Shown: positions 18,826-27,970, counted from the first letter of the stretch. The stretch: 64,000 nt of DNA from Okeania sp. SIO2C9 (GCF_010672455.1 NZ_JAAHGO010000006.1:44151-108150), one strand, 5' to 3'. Notes: generated by a model not told the origin, from the letters alone. Program-made: numbers and translations.

Positions 18826-20655
18826 TCAAAGGAAACTAAGAGCCATGGGAATGACTCGTTTTGCTGCTTCTTTGCCAAATTCTATTGCCCCAGCTTCAGT
18901 GCTTTTTGTCAGGATAGACCGACTCCAGTTTTTGAGGTTGTTTCTGAGGGAAGGGTCTTTTTTTGCTCTGCTAGCTAGATCTTCTGCTGCTTTTTGTTCA
19001 GCTTCTGTTGCACTGTAGGTTTCTGAAAGTTGATCTAGAAGTTCTTGGATTTCTGTAGCAGCTTCTGCTAGTGATTGTTTTTGTTCTGGAGTGTAGTTAT
19101 GTTGATTAGCTTTTTGACTAGCATTATCTTTGACTACGCTATCGTTGTTAGCAATGTTTACTCCTTCTTGGTGGGTATTAAATGTTTTAGTATTATCGTT
19201 AGTCATAGAATTTGCTCCTATATTGAGTGGTTGACTTGCTAATATATTAATACTTAACCTGTCTATAAGGTCATTGAGTGTTTTTGTTTGTGGATGCTTA
19301 GTCTGAAAAGTCTTGAGACTCTGACCATGACTTTGAGCTTCCTTTATGTCTAGCTTATAATGCTTCTTGACGTCTTCAAGTGCTAATTCGTACTTAGATC
19401 TAAACTGCTTTATGAATTTTTCTTTTTTTAAATGACTTTTATATAAACCCACCTGAAAAGATAGATCATTGTTGTCTTTGATACTGAGTTCATTATTAAT
19501 GGCTAGAAGCACAACATCATGTTCAACTTGTACCATTTTAAAGGTGTAGATAAAAGCATTCCAGTCAAACTCGTCTTCCTCATCAAAAATTATTTCTGCT
19601 GTTTGAGCTTTTAAACGTAAATAACGAATTAACCAAATGAATGCAACTAAAACAGTTACAACTAAAATTATGGATAATACTTTGGAAGCTAATTCAACCG
19701 TCTCAAGATATCTAGTATCATTTTCTTCTCTTTCGATTAGGTTTGAGATGCTGTCGTACTTGTTTTCTAGTAGCTCTTCAATAATTCTTTCTGCTCCAGG
19801 AGTTTGAAGCACTCTATCGACGAAATCACGCCATTCTTTCTCACTATCATGAAACGCGAGTCCATAGGGTTCAATACTTAAAAAGTTATTTTCAGGATAT
19901 AAATAGTAATTATCTGGGTTATCTAAATACTTTTTTCTTTCTAATTCTGCTTCCAAAATTAAGCTATCAGTAGCATATGCTATAACTGATTCTTTCTTCA
20001 AATATTCTATTCCGTTCTTTCTTGTAGGAGGATTAGGAGACTTCCGATTGGCTAGTCGATAGACATTTTTAAGGACTGAATATGTCGTTGTATTTTTTAT
20101 AACACCAATAGGTTCCCCTTCAAAAAGAGGATTTTTATTAACTTTATCTAGCTGATCTTTTTTGATCAAAAGTCTTGTCCCTGTCACAAAAAAAGGCTCA
20201 GAAAAAATAATGTTTTGATACCTTGGATGAAAAAAATTATCGTCACTTACTTTTCCGGGAATACTATTTGGACCACATTCAATATCAATGTTTTTATTTC
20301 TTAAGATATCAAATCTTTCTTTTTCTATTTCTCTTGCGCTAATATCTTTATACACAATTTTTATCGAATTCTGATTAGGTTCAATTCCTTTTAATTTTCC
20401 CAATTCGTCTTTCAAAATCCCAGCCAACTCTACACAGAAGCCTCTCCAGCTATCATTCTCTTTATAACTAATAGGATAGGAGTCAGACCTAACTCCAAAA
20501 ATCAGAGTATTCTTATCCCCTTTCTTAAATTGTTCTAAAATTGAATCTTTATTACTATCTCTGATATCAGGTGCAATTTCCTGTGATACAACAGGTAGAT
20601 TTACACTCAGCATTGTTCCCAGGGCAATCCAACTGAGCCAAAATATTTGTCTCAT
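18826..20655 (-). CDS. Receptor-like solute-binding protein with TM helix and cytosolic tail domain
   Basis: A 609-residue protein. Signal peptide 1-24 (ends VVSQ). Residues about 48-305 are a family-3 amino-acid-type binding domain: FGVRSDSYPISY, IIFSEPFFVTGTRLLI with Arg161, and YATDSLIL with Asp230 at the usual ligand-contact place. One transmembrane helix is at about 326-347. A cytosolic acidic/coiled region follows, then residues about 510-609 with YTPEQKQSLAEAATEIQELL. That last segment resembles an accessory tail I recall from cyanobacterial NACHT, pentapeptide and similar effector proteins (memory, not a search). No kinase, cyclase or channel domain is present. It looks like a ligand sensor that recruits another protein. 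Alternative: a tethered transport protein. Confidence 0.75.
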   Translation of the reverse strand: MRQIFWLSWIALGTMLSVNLPVVSQEIAPDIRDSNKDSILEQFKKGDKNTLIFGVRSDSYPISYKENDSWRGFCVELAGILKDELGKLKGIEPNQNSIKIVYKDISAREIEKERFDILRNKNIDIECGPNSIPGKVSDDNFFHPRYQNIIFSEPFFVTGTRLLIKKDQLDKVNKNPLFEGEPIGVIKNTTTYSVLKNVYRLANRKSPNPPTRKNGIEYLKKESVIAYATDSLILEAELERKKYLDNPDNYYLYPENNFLSIEPYGLAFHDSEKEWRDFVDRVLQTPGAERIIEELLENKYDSISNLIEREENDTRYLETVELASKVLSIILVVTVLVAFIWLIRYLRLKAQTAEIIFDEEDEFDWNAFIYTFKMVQVEHDVVLLAINNELSIKDNNDLSFQVGLYKSHLKKEKFIKQFRSKYELALEDVKKHYKLDIKEAQSHGQSLKTFQTKHPQTKTLNDLIDRLSINILASQPLNIGANSMTNDNTKTFNTHQEGVNIANNDSVVKDNASQKANQHNYTPEQKQSLAEAATEIQELLDQLSETYSATEAEQKAAEDLASRAKKDPSLRNNLKNWSRSILTKSTEAGAIEFGKEAAKRVIPMALSFL

Positions 20656-20975
20656 AGTGACTTAGAAAACTTTAGGTTCTAACTGTTGGTATTAACTCCA
20701 AGTTTCTTTTTCTTAAAAAGTAGCCTGAATTAGCTCAGAAACTTGATTTTACTTATGCTCTATCGATTTAATTACTGTTTCCCCCATTTACAAGAGAAAT
20801 CCGGACAAAGTTGGAAATAGCACCCTCAAGGGCAATATTTGTTAGTTAAAAATAATCTTGCTACACCTACCAAATCGCCCATTCCCAAAGCCAATATGGA
20901 TTTCTTATGAATTCTGGCCAAAAAACGGGTAAATTTTACAAAACTTTACAAGGTGTGCGATTCGTTCTAAGTACT
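20656..20975. other. Spacer with no clear gene
   Basis: Divergent region between the receptor-like gene (minus) and the DUF3326 gene (plus). No ORF with coding character; a promoter for the minus gene must lie near 20660-20720. Confidence 0.4.
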
Positions 20976-21080
20976 GGAGTTTAGACTATTAATTGATTTA
21001 GACTATTAATTGATTTTAAGATCAATGATCTCAATCCGTCCCCGGAATTGAATAATTATTCAAGCTTTAGTCTAAACTCC
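20976..21080. promoter_or_regulatory. 13-bp inverted repeat in the DUF3326 leader
   Basis: GGAGTTTAGACTA (20976-20988) pairs with TAGTCTAAACTCC (21068-21080), with two copies of tttagactattaattgat at the left. The right arm ends 14 bases before the GAGGTAA ribosome site, so a long hairpin or a binding site could control the gene. Confidence 0.55.
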
Positions 21081-21103
21081 AATTCAAAACAACGAGGTAA
21101 TAA

Positions 21104-22435
21104 TTGATTATTAAAAATATTGTACGCAAGTGGCCTATAGATCAAGACTTATTATGGCTAGATGCTCTCAAACCTTTGTGGTTAGAACTGCAAGAAAAAA
21201 ATCTTTATCCATTGAGATTTGCTATTGTTGCTACTACTGAAAATGACTGTATTTTAGAATTGACAGTTGTAGAGATTAATCCAGAAGAAAAATGGTTTTC
21301 ACGACTCAATATTAATTCTTTATTGTATTCTACTCCCAGAACTCATACTCCTTTAGAAAAATTTGGAATTGTCCAAATTATTCCTACCGGAATTAATTGT
21401 AGTTTTGGTGGATATGCTGGTGATGCTACTCCTGTTACTAATCTTTTGTCAAGTTGCTGTGATTTTGTCCTCACTCATCCCAATGCTGTTAATGCATCTG
21501 AAATCAATGAATTAAGTAAAAATACTTTATATATTGAAGGGAAAACTTTAGACGATTTTATGTTAGGAGAAATCGGACTTGAACGCCATATTTCACCTAA
21601 TCGCATAGGAACTATTATCGATCCTACAGGTAATCATTTATTAGATCAAGTGATTCATGTACTAAATGCGGGTATGGCGGTAGGTGGTTTTAATTGTGAT
21701 ACTTACACAATTCCTAGCATAGATTTTGGAGTAAAGATTGAGTGGACATCTACAGGTTGTGCCAGTGGTACAATTACTAATCCTGAAGTGCTACTGGAAA
21801 CTGCCGAAGCTTTGCTAAACCAAAGAATAGATGCTCTCGGAGTGGTGTCTGTAATACATGGTGTAACGAAGGAAATGTGTGAAAAACATATTGCTGGTAA
21901 CATTCCTAATCCATCAGGGGCAGTAGAAGCAATAATTACTCATTTATTGTCAAAAATCTTCAGAGTACCCACAGCTCATGCTCCTTTACCTTATTATCAA
22001 GATGTTAAATATCAGTCGGTTGAAAATCCGCGCTCTTCTGCAGAATTTATCTCCACTCCACACTATTTTTGTGTATTAAAGGGATTACACAATGCTCCTC
22101 TGATTGTTGACATCAAAGACGCACGTGCTGAAACTATTACTATCAATGATATTGGTGCTGTTGTTGTGCCAGCTTCGGCATTAGGTGGAATACCTGTATT
22201 AGCTGCACAATTACATAACATACCAGTTATTGCGGTCAAAGAAAACCGGACAATCTTAAATGTTAATCAAACAATAATGCAACTACCCAACCTGATTGAA
22301 GTGGAATCATATTTAGAAGCCGCAGGTTTAATTACTGCTATGCGTAATGGTATGAATCCTTTTTCTTTGAAACGTCCTATTTTTCCAGCAAAAGAAGTTA
22401 AATTCTACTCTCCACAGCTTAAAACTAATCTTTGA
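21104..22435 (+). CDS. DUF3326 family protein
   Basis: A 443-residue cytosolic protein starting at TTG, supported by GAGGTAA 4-10 bases upstream. I recognise the family (DUF3326) from its conserved glycine-rich stretches: IPTGINCSFGGYAGDATP near 92-110, HPNAVNASEIN near 125, TGCASGTITNP near 216, and VPASALGGIPVLAAQLHNIP near 360. The family occurs in cyanobacteria, proteobacteria and plants and has no established biochemical role that I know of. The glycine-rich loops would suit nucleotide or cofactor binding (inference). Length is normal and no membrane segment is present. Confidence 0.8.
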   Translation: MIIKNIVRKWPIDQDLLWLDALKPLWLELQEKNLYPLRFAIVATTENDCILELTVVEINPEEKWFSRLNINSLLYSTPRTHTPLEKFGIVQIIPTGINCSFGGYAGDATPVTNLLSSCCDFVLTHPNAVNASEINELSKNTLYIEGKTLDDFMLGEIGLERHISPNRIGTIIDPTGNHLLDQVIHVLNAGMAVGGFNCDTYTIPSIDFGVKIEWTSTGCASGTITNPEVLLETAEALLNQRIDALGVVSVIHGVTKEMCEKHIAGNIPNPSGAVEAIITHLLSKIFRVPTAHAPLPYYQDVKYQSVENPRSSAEFISTPHYFCVLKGLHNAPLIVDIKDARAETITINDIGAVVVPASALGGIPVLAAQLHNIPVIAVKENRTILNVNQTIMQLPNLIEVESYLEAAGLITAMRNGMNPFSLKRPIFPAKEVKFYSPQLKTNL

Positions 22436-22968
22436 TTTCGGGTAACACTTGGCATACGGCGTTGGTAAAGCGCATGTATGATATTAATCTTAATTACTTA
22501 GGAGTCAACCCACCCGCGCGCCCCTCCCAGGAGGGGAAGTTAGGAGTCAGGAGAGAAGAAAGAAGAAGCATAAGGAGAAAGTTTTTTCGTGGCGTAAAGG
22601 GAACGAAGTTCTATAGAACCCATTTGATAGCTATATAATTATGGTAGTCAAGTCTTTTCGCGCATCAATGAGTGAGGAAAAATCATATGAAGGAGTGTTG
22701 AATTTTTTGGTAGTCCTGCATGGTAATGGTGAAGATATATCTTTTTTAATTTCTCCCGCACTCCCCATCCCCCCATCTCCCCATCTCCCCATCTCCCCAT
22801 CTCCCGCACTCCCCACACACTCTCTACCATTACTATGCACCACCACCAATTTTTTGTATGATCACGAACCCACATCTTCCCTCCTGTCTCCTGTCTCCTA
22901 GCTAAAAAAACTTGATATTTATGAAGATACGCTTAGGGGTTCTATAGCGCTTTTATCCGGACATGATA
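22436..22968. other. Repeat spacer with MITE fragments
   Basis: Contains cccctcccaggagggg (about 22520-22540), ccccatctcc arrays (about 22760-22810), ctcctgt heptamers and a solo right end CCGGACATGATA (22957-22968). No intact gene. Confidence 0.5.
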
Positions 22969-22974
22969 TCATAC

Positions 22975-23095
22975 CTCAAATTATCAACGCCGAAATTACC
23001 AGTGGGGGATTGTCCATACAAGTTTCATCCTGGGAATTGACCAATGCCACATTTCCGCCCAATACCTCCAATACTGCAAACTCTGAGCTATCGTA
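22975..23095 (+). pseudogene. 3' gene fragment after a MITE end
   Basis: An open frame in plus orientation (IINAEITSGGLSIQVSSWEL, ending TANSELS and TAG) begins directly after the solo MITE end and has no start. It looks like the tail of a disrupted gene; family not recognised. Confidence 0.35.
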
Positions 23096-23131
23096 GTAAA
23101 AAAGCCTTCAATCTAGTGGATATCTCAAGCA

Positions 23132-24937
23132 ATGAAAAAATTTCTGTTTGTCTGCTTATTTTTAATTGGGCTTGGTTGGGCCTTATCTAATTTCTCTGGT
23201 TTGGCCAATAAAGGAGTCTATGACTCAATTGTTCTAGACTTCCGTGAAGATATCGGAGTTACTAAAATTGTCGATGAAATTAAGACAATCTCCGAACAAT
23301 ACCAAGTCAGTCCTCGTCTAAATAGTGAATTTTCTATATCAGATAATGTATATATTGTCAAGGGCGATCGCCAACTGCTCAAAGAACTGAAAAGCTCTCT
23401 AAGCAAATATACTGAATACATAGAACCTAACTATGTTTATAGCGCTAATGCTATCATTTTTGAGGGCGCTAACGGCGTTCCCAACGACCCTATGTACGGG
23501 AAACAATGGAACCTCCGCAGCATAAATGTGGAGGAAGCATGGAATGAAACAAAAGGCGACGGCGTAACTGTAGCGGTGATCGATACAGGAGTCACCAGAG
23601 TTCCCGACCTGCAAAAAACTAAATTCGTTACTGGCTACGATTTTGTTAACGACCGGACTTTAGCCACCGACGATAATGGTCACGGCAGTCACGTTGCAGG
23701 GACTATTGCCCAATCCACCAATAACGAATATGGCGTAGCAGGTATCGCCTACGAAGCTAGCATTATGCCTTTAAAAGTATTATCTGCTAGTGGTGGCGGT
23801 ACAGTTTCCGATATTGCCGAATCTATAAAATTTGCTGCTGACAATGGTGCAGATATCATCAATATGAGTCTTGGTGGTGGCGGTGAAAGCCAAATAATGA
23901 AGGAAGCTATCAACTATGCTCATAGTAAAGGCGTAGTCATTATTGCTGCTGCGGGCAACTCTGGGCAAAATTCAGCAAGTTATCCCGCTCGTTATCCCCA
24001 TGTTATCGGTGTCTCTGCTACTGACTCAAGTGGAGAAAAAGCTTCCTATTCTAACTTTGGTGCAGGAGTTGATATTTCTGCTCCTGGTGGCTCAACTTCT
24101 GGCAAAAATGAAGCTGGTGGTATTTTGCAAGAAACCATTAACCCAGAAAATGGTAAGACTATATTTGCTTCCTTCCAAGGTACCAGCATGGCGTCTCCCC
24201 ACGTTGCAGGTGTGGCAGCATTAATCAAAGCTAGTGGTATTGAAGACCCAGAGGAAATTGGCAACATTCTCAAAAAATCTGCCAGAGTTGTCAAGGAAGA
24301 CCCACTAAATCATTTTGGTGCAGGTCAGTTAGATGCTGCTGCTGCAGTGAAGTTGGCAATAAAAGGTCAAATTACTTTCCGCGACTTCTTCCGGTGGTTG
24401 CATGATAATGGGTATCTCAGTCCTGGTTTTTGGCTTGATGGTGGTGCTGTGGCATTGTTACCGAAGTTGGCAATGGTCTTGGGGTCTTATATATTAGCTT
24501 GGTTTCTGCGGAATTATTTCCCTTTCAGTTGGAGTTTCCCTCTCCATACAGGATTAGTTGCTGGTAGCAGTGGGTTATTTTTCCTCCGTGGCTTCTATGT
24601 CTTCGACTTACCACAATGGCCGATGCGTGTGATGGGTAGCTCCCTACCTGAAGTCGGTGGAGCTATTCAAGGTAGTGGCATTTTGAATCCCATTTTTGCT
24701 AGTGTTTTGATTCCAGCATTATTAATTGTGTTGTTATTAGGAAATCAGCAATGGAAGTGGTTAGCGATCGGCACTACTATTGGTGTTACTAGTTGTTTGG
24801 CTGTGAGTGCAGTTGTAGATCCGGCAGTTTGGGGATTAGGTTCTGGTTTTGCTGCTCAAATTTTCCTAGTTGTGAATGCCTTTTTATGTTTAGGTTTAGC
24901 ACGTTTGGCAATTAGAACAGAGGACAAATTAGCATGA
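23132..24937 (+). CDS. Subtilisin-like serine protease with C-terminal membrane domain
   Basis: A 601-residue protein. N-terminal signal or anchor (1-20) and a propeptide-like segment to about 115, then a peptidase S8 domain with Asp151 (VIDTG), His184 (GHGSHVAG), oxyanion Asn276 (AAGNSG) and Ser352 (GTSMASPH). After about residue 385 comes an unusual membrane part of roughly 210 residues with several hydrophobic helices (VALLPKLAMVLGSYILAWFL and later ones). The catalytic domain should face the periplasm or lumen. The stop overlaps the start of a 74-residue gene by 4 bp (ATGA), so the two are translationally coupled. Substrate unknown. Confidence 0.9.
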   Translation: MKKFLFVCLFLIGLGWALSNFSGLANKGVYDSIVLDFREDIGVTKIVDEIKTISEQYQVSPRLNSEFSISDNVYIVKGDRQLLKELKSSLSKYTEYIEPNYVYSANAIIFEGANGVPNDPMYGKQWNLRSINVEEAWNETKGDGVTVAVIDTGVTRVPDLQKTKFVTGYDFVNDRTLATDDNGHGSHVAGTIAQSTNNEYGVAGIAYEASIMPLKVLSASGGGTVSDIAESIKFAADNGADIINMSLGGGGESQIMKEAINYAHSKGVVIIAAAGNSGQNSASYPARYPHVIGVSATDSSGEKASYSNFGAGVDISAPGGSTSGKNEAGGILQETINPENGKTIFASFQGTSMASPHVAGVAALIKASGIEDPEEIGNILKKSARVVKEDPLNHFGAGQLDAAAAVKLAIKGQITFRDFFRWLHDNGYLSPGFWLDGGAVALLPKLAMVLGSYILAWFLRNYFPFSWSFPLHTGLVAGSSGLFFLRGFYVFDLPQWPMRVMGSSLPEVGGAIQGSGILNPIFASVLIPALLIVLLLGNQQWKWLAIGTTIGVTSCLAVSAVVDPAVWGLGSGFAAQIFLVVNAFLCLGLARLAIRTEDKLA

Positions 24938-25158
24938 GTAGTATTACGGTAACTGGTACTGTGGAAAAGAAAGGATTTGGTACTGGTACTTGGGCGTTAG
25001 TAACTGATGATGTGACTTATGAGTTGAAGGATGCTCCTCCTGAGCTATGTCAGTCTGACCTGAAGGTAAGCATTACAGGTGTGGTGCGAGATGATGTGAT
25101 GACGATCGCAATGATTGGTCCAGTATTGGAAGTTCAATCTTTCGAGATATTGGAATAG
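24934..25158 (+). CDS. Small beta-rich partner of the membrane subtilase
   Basis: A 74-residue protein beginning MSSITVTGTVEKKGFGTGTW. The 4-bp overlap with the protease stop implies co-translation. The alternating strands (TVTGTVEKKG, WALVTDDVTYEL, VSITGVVRDD) suggest an OB-like small barrel. No catalytic motif or signal peptide. It may regulate, chaperone or inhibit the protease in the cytosol. I do not recognise a named family. Confidence 0.7.
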   Translation: MSSITVTGTVEKKGFGTGTWALVTDDVTYELKDAPPELCQSDLKVSITGVVRDDVMTIAMIGPVLEVQSFEILE

Positions 25159-25249
25159 CAAGTAGGGGCGAATGGCCATTTGCTAACGCTCGGATACCTT
25201 CATAAGCTAAACGTTCATATGCCCTTGACAAGCTAGGTACATTTTGTTA

Positions 25250-25360
25250 TTATAAGGCACAACACAGGGGGAGGACATCACCTCTGTCTAAACAGCGGTC
25301 AGGGTTTCCCAGACTGAAGAATCCCGCGTTGTCCCGTAAGGGCAACGTCGGGAGTATGTC
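25250..25360 (+). mobile_element. Solo right end of an IS200/IS605-type element
   Basis: Contains a strong hairpin at 25323-25352 (CCCGCGTTG with CAACGTCGGG around GTAA), preceded by gactgaagaat and followed by agtatgtcaa. This is the look of IS200/IS605 right ends and of TnpB guide-RNA scaffolds in cyanobacteria. No tnpA or tnpB is attached. Confidence 0.5.
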
Positions 25361-25372
25361 AAGATTTACAAT

Positions 25373-25397
25373 AAGCCCGCAACATGGGCTTTTTTTT
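25373..25397 (+). terminator. Intrinsic terminator
   Basis: AAGCCC, 7-base loop, GGGCTT, then eight T. Oriented to end transcription of the subtilase pair from the left. It overlaps the last bases of the convergent gene. Confidence 0.75.
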
Positions 25398-25893
25398 ATT
25401 GTTTTATTTCTTGAGTAATCTCTACTCTTTTATCAAGAAAATAATCCTCATAAGGTTCTTTCACATTAACCCAAATAGTTGTTGGCATGAACCGGAATAA
25501 ACGCCGCAGTCCTGAGTTAAGAAAATATTTTTTGTCTCTTTTTGGTTTGCCATTTTTTGTGTAGATAGTATCAATTGCTTTATTGAATATTTTGTCTTCT
25601 ACTTCAATAACTTCAGCTATACCTTTGAAATAAACACCAAATCCCTCTCCACTCAATGCTGTTGAATCATAAACAACTGCAAAAACCTGCCCATTATTAA
25701 TAATATTTTGAGAGTGCTGATTTTCTATCCATGATGACCAATAAAATGTGTAATCTTGATCAAAACCGTAATAGACAGGTGAGTTCCAAGGGTGTCCTGA
25801 TTTATCTACTGTTGCTAAAGTGAGATAGGTAATTTCATTGAGTACCTGTTTTGCTTTTTCAGTGAGTTGATCGATGGGAGATGATATCTGCAT
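25396..25893 (-). CDS. Pyridoxamine 5'-phosphate oxidase-like FMN-binding protein
   Basis: A 165-residue split-barrel flavoprotein homologue. YLTLATVDKSGHPWNSPVYY at about 23-42 is the usual FMN-contacting N-terminal pair of strands. FYWSSWIENQHSQNI and VYFKGIAEVIE continue the barrel. It is shorter than biosynthetic PdxH and lacks its C-terminal signature, so it belongs with general PPOX-like proteins that reduce or bind flavin, heme or F420-type cofactors. Soluble, monocistronic, function unknown. Confidence 0.8.
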   Translation of the reverse strand: MQISSPIDQLTEKAKQVLNEITYLTLATVDKSGHPWNSPVYYGFDQDYTFYWSSWIENQHSQNIINNGQVFAVVYDSTALSGEGFGVYFKGIAEVIEVEDKIFNKAIDTIYTKNGKPKRDKKYFLNSGLRRLFRFMPTTIWVNVKEPYEDYFLDKRVEITQEIKQ

Positions 25894-25950
25894 TTTTTCA
25901 ATTTCTCAAATTTGATAACTGTTTGCTACAAATAGTTAGGCTATTTCTTA

Positions 25951-26071
25951 TATAGAATCCGGTTATATAGTATATGTTGATAATTCTATAATTACTTCAA
26001 TATTTAATCGGACCCACTCCCCCACTCCCCCACTCCCAACAACTCTAATAACTATTCAACCGGATTTGATA
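25951..26071. mobile_element. MITE with TATAGAATCCGG left end, TTA flanks
   Basis: Ends TATAGAATCCGG and CCGGATTTGATA, TTA on both sides, with cccactcc units inside. Same subfamily as 57087-57235. Confidence 0.75.
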
Positions 26072-26084
26072 TTAGGAGTAAACC

Positions 26085-26370
26085 CACCCCTAACCACTGC
26101 CAGGAGGGGAACTCAGGAGGAATGAGTCAGAATGAATGGTTTTAATACCAGTTTTTAGGTCGGAAATTCTCTACACTTATTATTCGTAAGATTCTTTTTT
26201 AAAATTGGTATAAGTCCTATTAATAGGATATCAAATCAACTTGATTTGGTATAAAAAATGTTTCATCTTCAGAAATTAGCAAATCTTTCTTATTCTTTCT
26301 TCCCTCCTGACTCCTGACTTCCCCTCCACCGGAGGGGTTAGGGGTGGGTTGAATCCTGAATTCTAATATA
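26085..26370. other. Repeat spacer
   Basis: Two C/G hairpins (26085-26113 and 26321-26349, inverted relative to one another) flank a self-pairing TATCAAATC/GATTTGGTA motif at 26229-26252 and tcctgac heptamers. Possibly a composite MITE. No gene. Confidence 0.45.
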
Positions 26371-26373
26371 TAT

Positions 26374-27387
26374 TTAATTGAGAGAATTTTGTTGAAAAAT
26401 AGGTAGACCTTCTGGTGATAAAACAATATTACCTTGACTATCTCGTTCTACATCAAGAAATAGATAATTACCAGCATCATTTCTTTCTAAAACTAACTTT
26501 CCACCCTGCATTTTATAACTAGGAGGATGAAATTGAACCATACCTTGATGCTCAAATATTTCACCTTTATCATCCTTAAAAATTGGACTTACTACTAACT
26601 CTCCATTAGCATCAAATACCCAATCTTGAGTTTGTGGGTCTCGCAAGGGAGTAGGATAAATAGGTAGGTTTTTTGATGTTTTAATTAACTGCTCACTACT
26701 ATCAGTAATGGGATAAATAAATACAGGTTTATCTTGATTATTATAAACCAATTCATTTGTTTTAGGGTCTCTTAAAGGAATTGCACCTGGTAATGGTGGT
26801 TCTGGTACATCTAATTCTGGATGAGGCGGATGTAAATTAGGTGAATTAGTATTAGGTAAAATTTCATAATGTTTGCTAAATTGAACTGCTGTAGGTGTAA
26901 AACCAGAACGTTTCAATAATGCTTGTATACCTTTTTGGTCGGCAGCAATTAATAAGTCAATATCACTTACTTCCATTTCTTGTGCTTTTTTAATTGCCGT
27001 ATTTGCTAAGAGTTGAATATTTTCTGGTTGACGATGTTCTGGTTGAACGTACATTCCTAAAACTGAACCGATACGTCGAGGTAAAAAGGGATTTTCTAGT
27101 TCGTGTTCTTCTAAAAATTCTGCTGGTAAGGTAGGAGGAGGTGCTTCATCGTAGAAATAGATAAATATACAGCCAACTATTTGATTTAGATTGTTAGTTT
27201 GAGCTTCTAAAATATAACAATAAGATAGAGGTTTATTGAGTTGATTGCTGACATATTTTTCATAATCAAAGTTGGGTTTTAGTTTCATTGATGGGTCGAT
27301 AGTAGCTCGCTCGGTAGCAAATTCTGCCCAGAGGGGTGCTATTGCTTGACTATCTTCTGGAGTTGCTAATCTATGAGTGTAAGTCAT
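26374..27387 (-). CDS. GNAT acetyltransferase with unassigned C-terminal domain
   Basis: A 337-residue protein. Residues about 1-175 form a GNAT N-acetyltransferase: HRLATPEDSQAIAPLW start, IVGCIFIYFYDE strand, VLGMYVQPEHRQ before the acetyl-CoA loop, and LLKRSGFTPTAVQFSKHYE at the end. The acetyl-CoA loop lacks the classic RGxGxG and reads PEHRQPENIQ, so activity is uncertain. Residues about 190-337 are a Pro-rich linker and a domain with repeated DPKTNELVYN/DPQTQDWVFD/DSQGNIVLSPEG beta-hairpin units that I do not recognise. Cytosolic. Confidence 0.75.
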   Translation of the reverse strand: MTYTHRLATPEDSQAIAPLWAEFATERATIDPSMKLKPNFDYEKYVSNQLNKPLSYCYILEAQTNNLNQIVGCIFIYFYDEAPPPTLPAEFLEEHELENPFLPRRIGSVLGMYVQPEHRQPENIQLLANTAIKKAQEMEVSDIDLLIAADQKGIQALLKRSGFTPTAVQFSKHYEILPNTNSPNLHPPHPELDVPEPPLPGAIPLRDPKTNELVYNNQDKPVFIYPITDSSEQLIKTSKNLPIYPTPLRDPQTQDWVFDANGELVVSPIFKDDKGEIFEHQGMVQFHPPSYKMQGGKLVLERNDAGNYLFLDVERDSQGNIVLSPEGLPIFQQNSLN

Positions 27388-27707
27388 TTCAGTTATTAGT
27401 TATTAGTTATCAGTTATCAGCAGCTCTGGGTTTAGCCAGAGGATTGAAATACTAAAGTTTATTCTTTATCATACCTTTAAAAGGTAAGTTTTCAAACTTT
27501 ATTTTTTTGTTATATTTTTCTGTTGAAATTTTGTTAATAATTTGTTGAATGTTTAGTTATGGAAAAGGAAGGCTAAAAGTTTTTTGTTTGTTCAGATTAG
27601 TATTTGGCAAATACCTGCAAACTATCATAAATTTATGTGTAAGCATTCACCTCTTAGCAGTCAGCGCTTCCCTGCGGGATGCTACCCAAACAGCAAATAA
27701 TTAATAA
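27388..27707. other. Upstream spacer of the GNAT gene
   Basis: AT-rich, with ttagttatcagttatcag heptamers next to the GNAT start. No gene seen. Confidence 0.4.
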
Positions 27708-27819
27708 TATTATGTTCGGTTGAATACTGACACTTTGGAGGAAGGAAGGCAGAAGGCAGAAGGGAAAGAAAGGTTCAAGGCCAAAAGTTTTTTTTATAAC
27801 TGATTATCCGAACATGATA
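27708..27819. mobile_element. TATTATG-type MITE, TAA flanks
   Basis: Ends TATTATGTTCGG and CCGAACATGATA with TAA on both sides. The inner motif aaaagttttttttataactgattat is conserved. Confidence 0.8.
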
Positions 27820-27970
27820 TAATTCCTTCTAAGGTTGAATGAGCGTACATTGGCAGTAACTTTTAATTCTCTCTCAATTTTTCAATTGCTTTTACTTCCT
27901 CCTCTAATCAATAGCTGATAGCTGAATGCTGATGGCTGTTAGCTCCGCATTCCGCAGGAAATGCTTACAT

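Noticed and set aside
18742-19018. Two plus-strand frames at the end of the receptor-like gene
   Set aside because: They overlap the conserved tail of the minus-strand gene and show no independent features.
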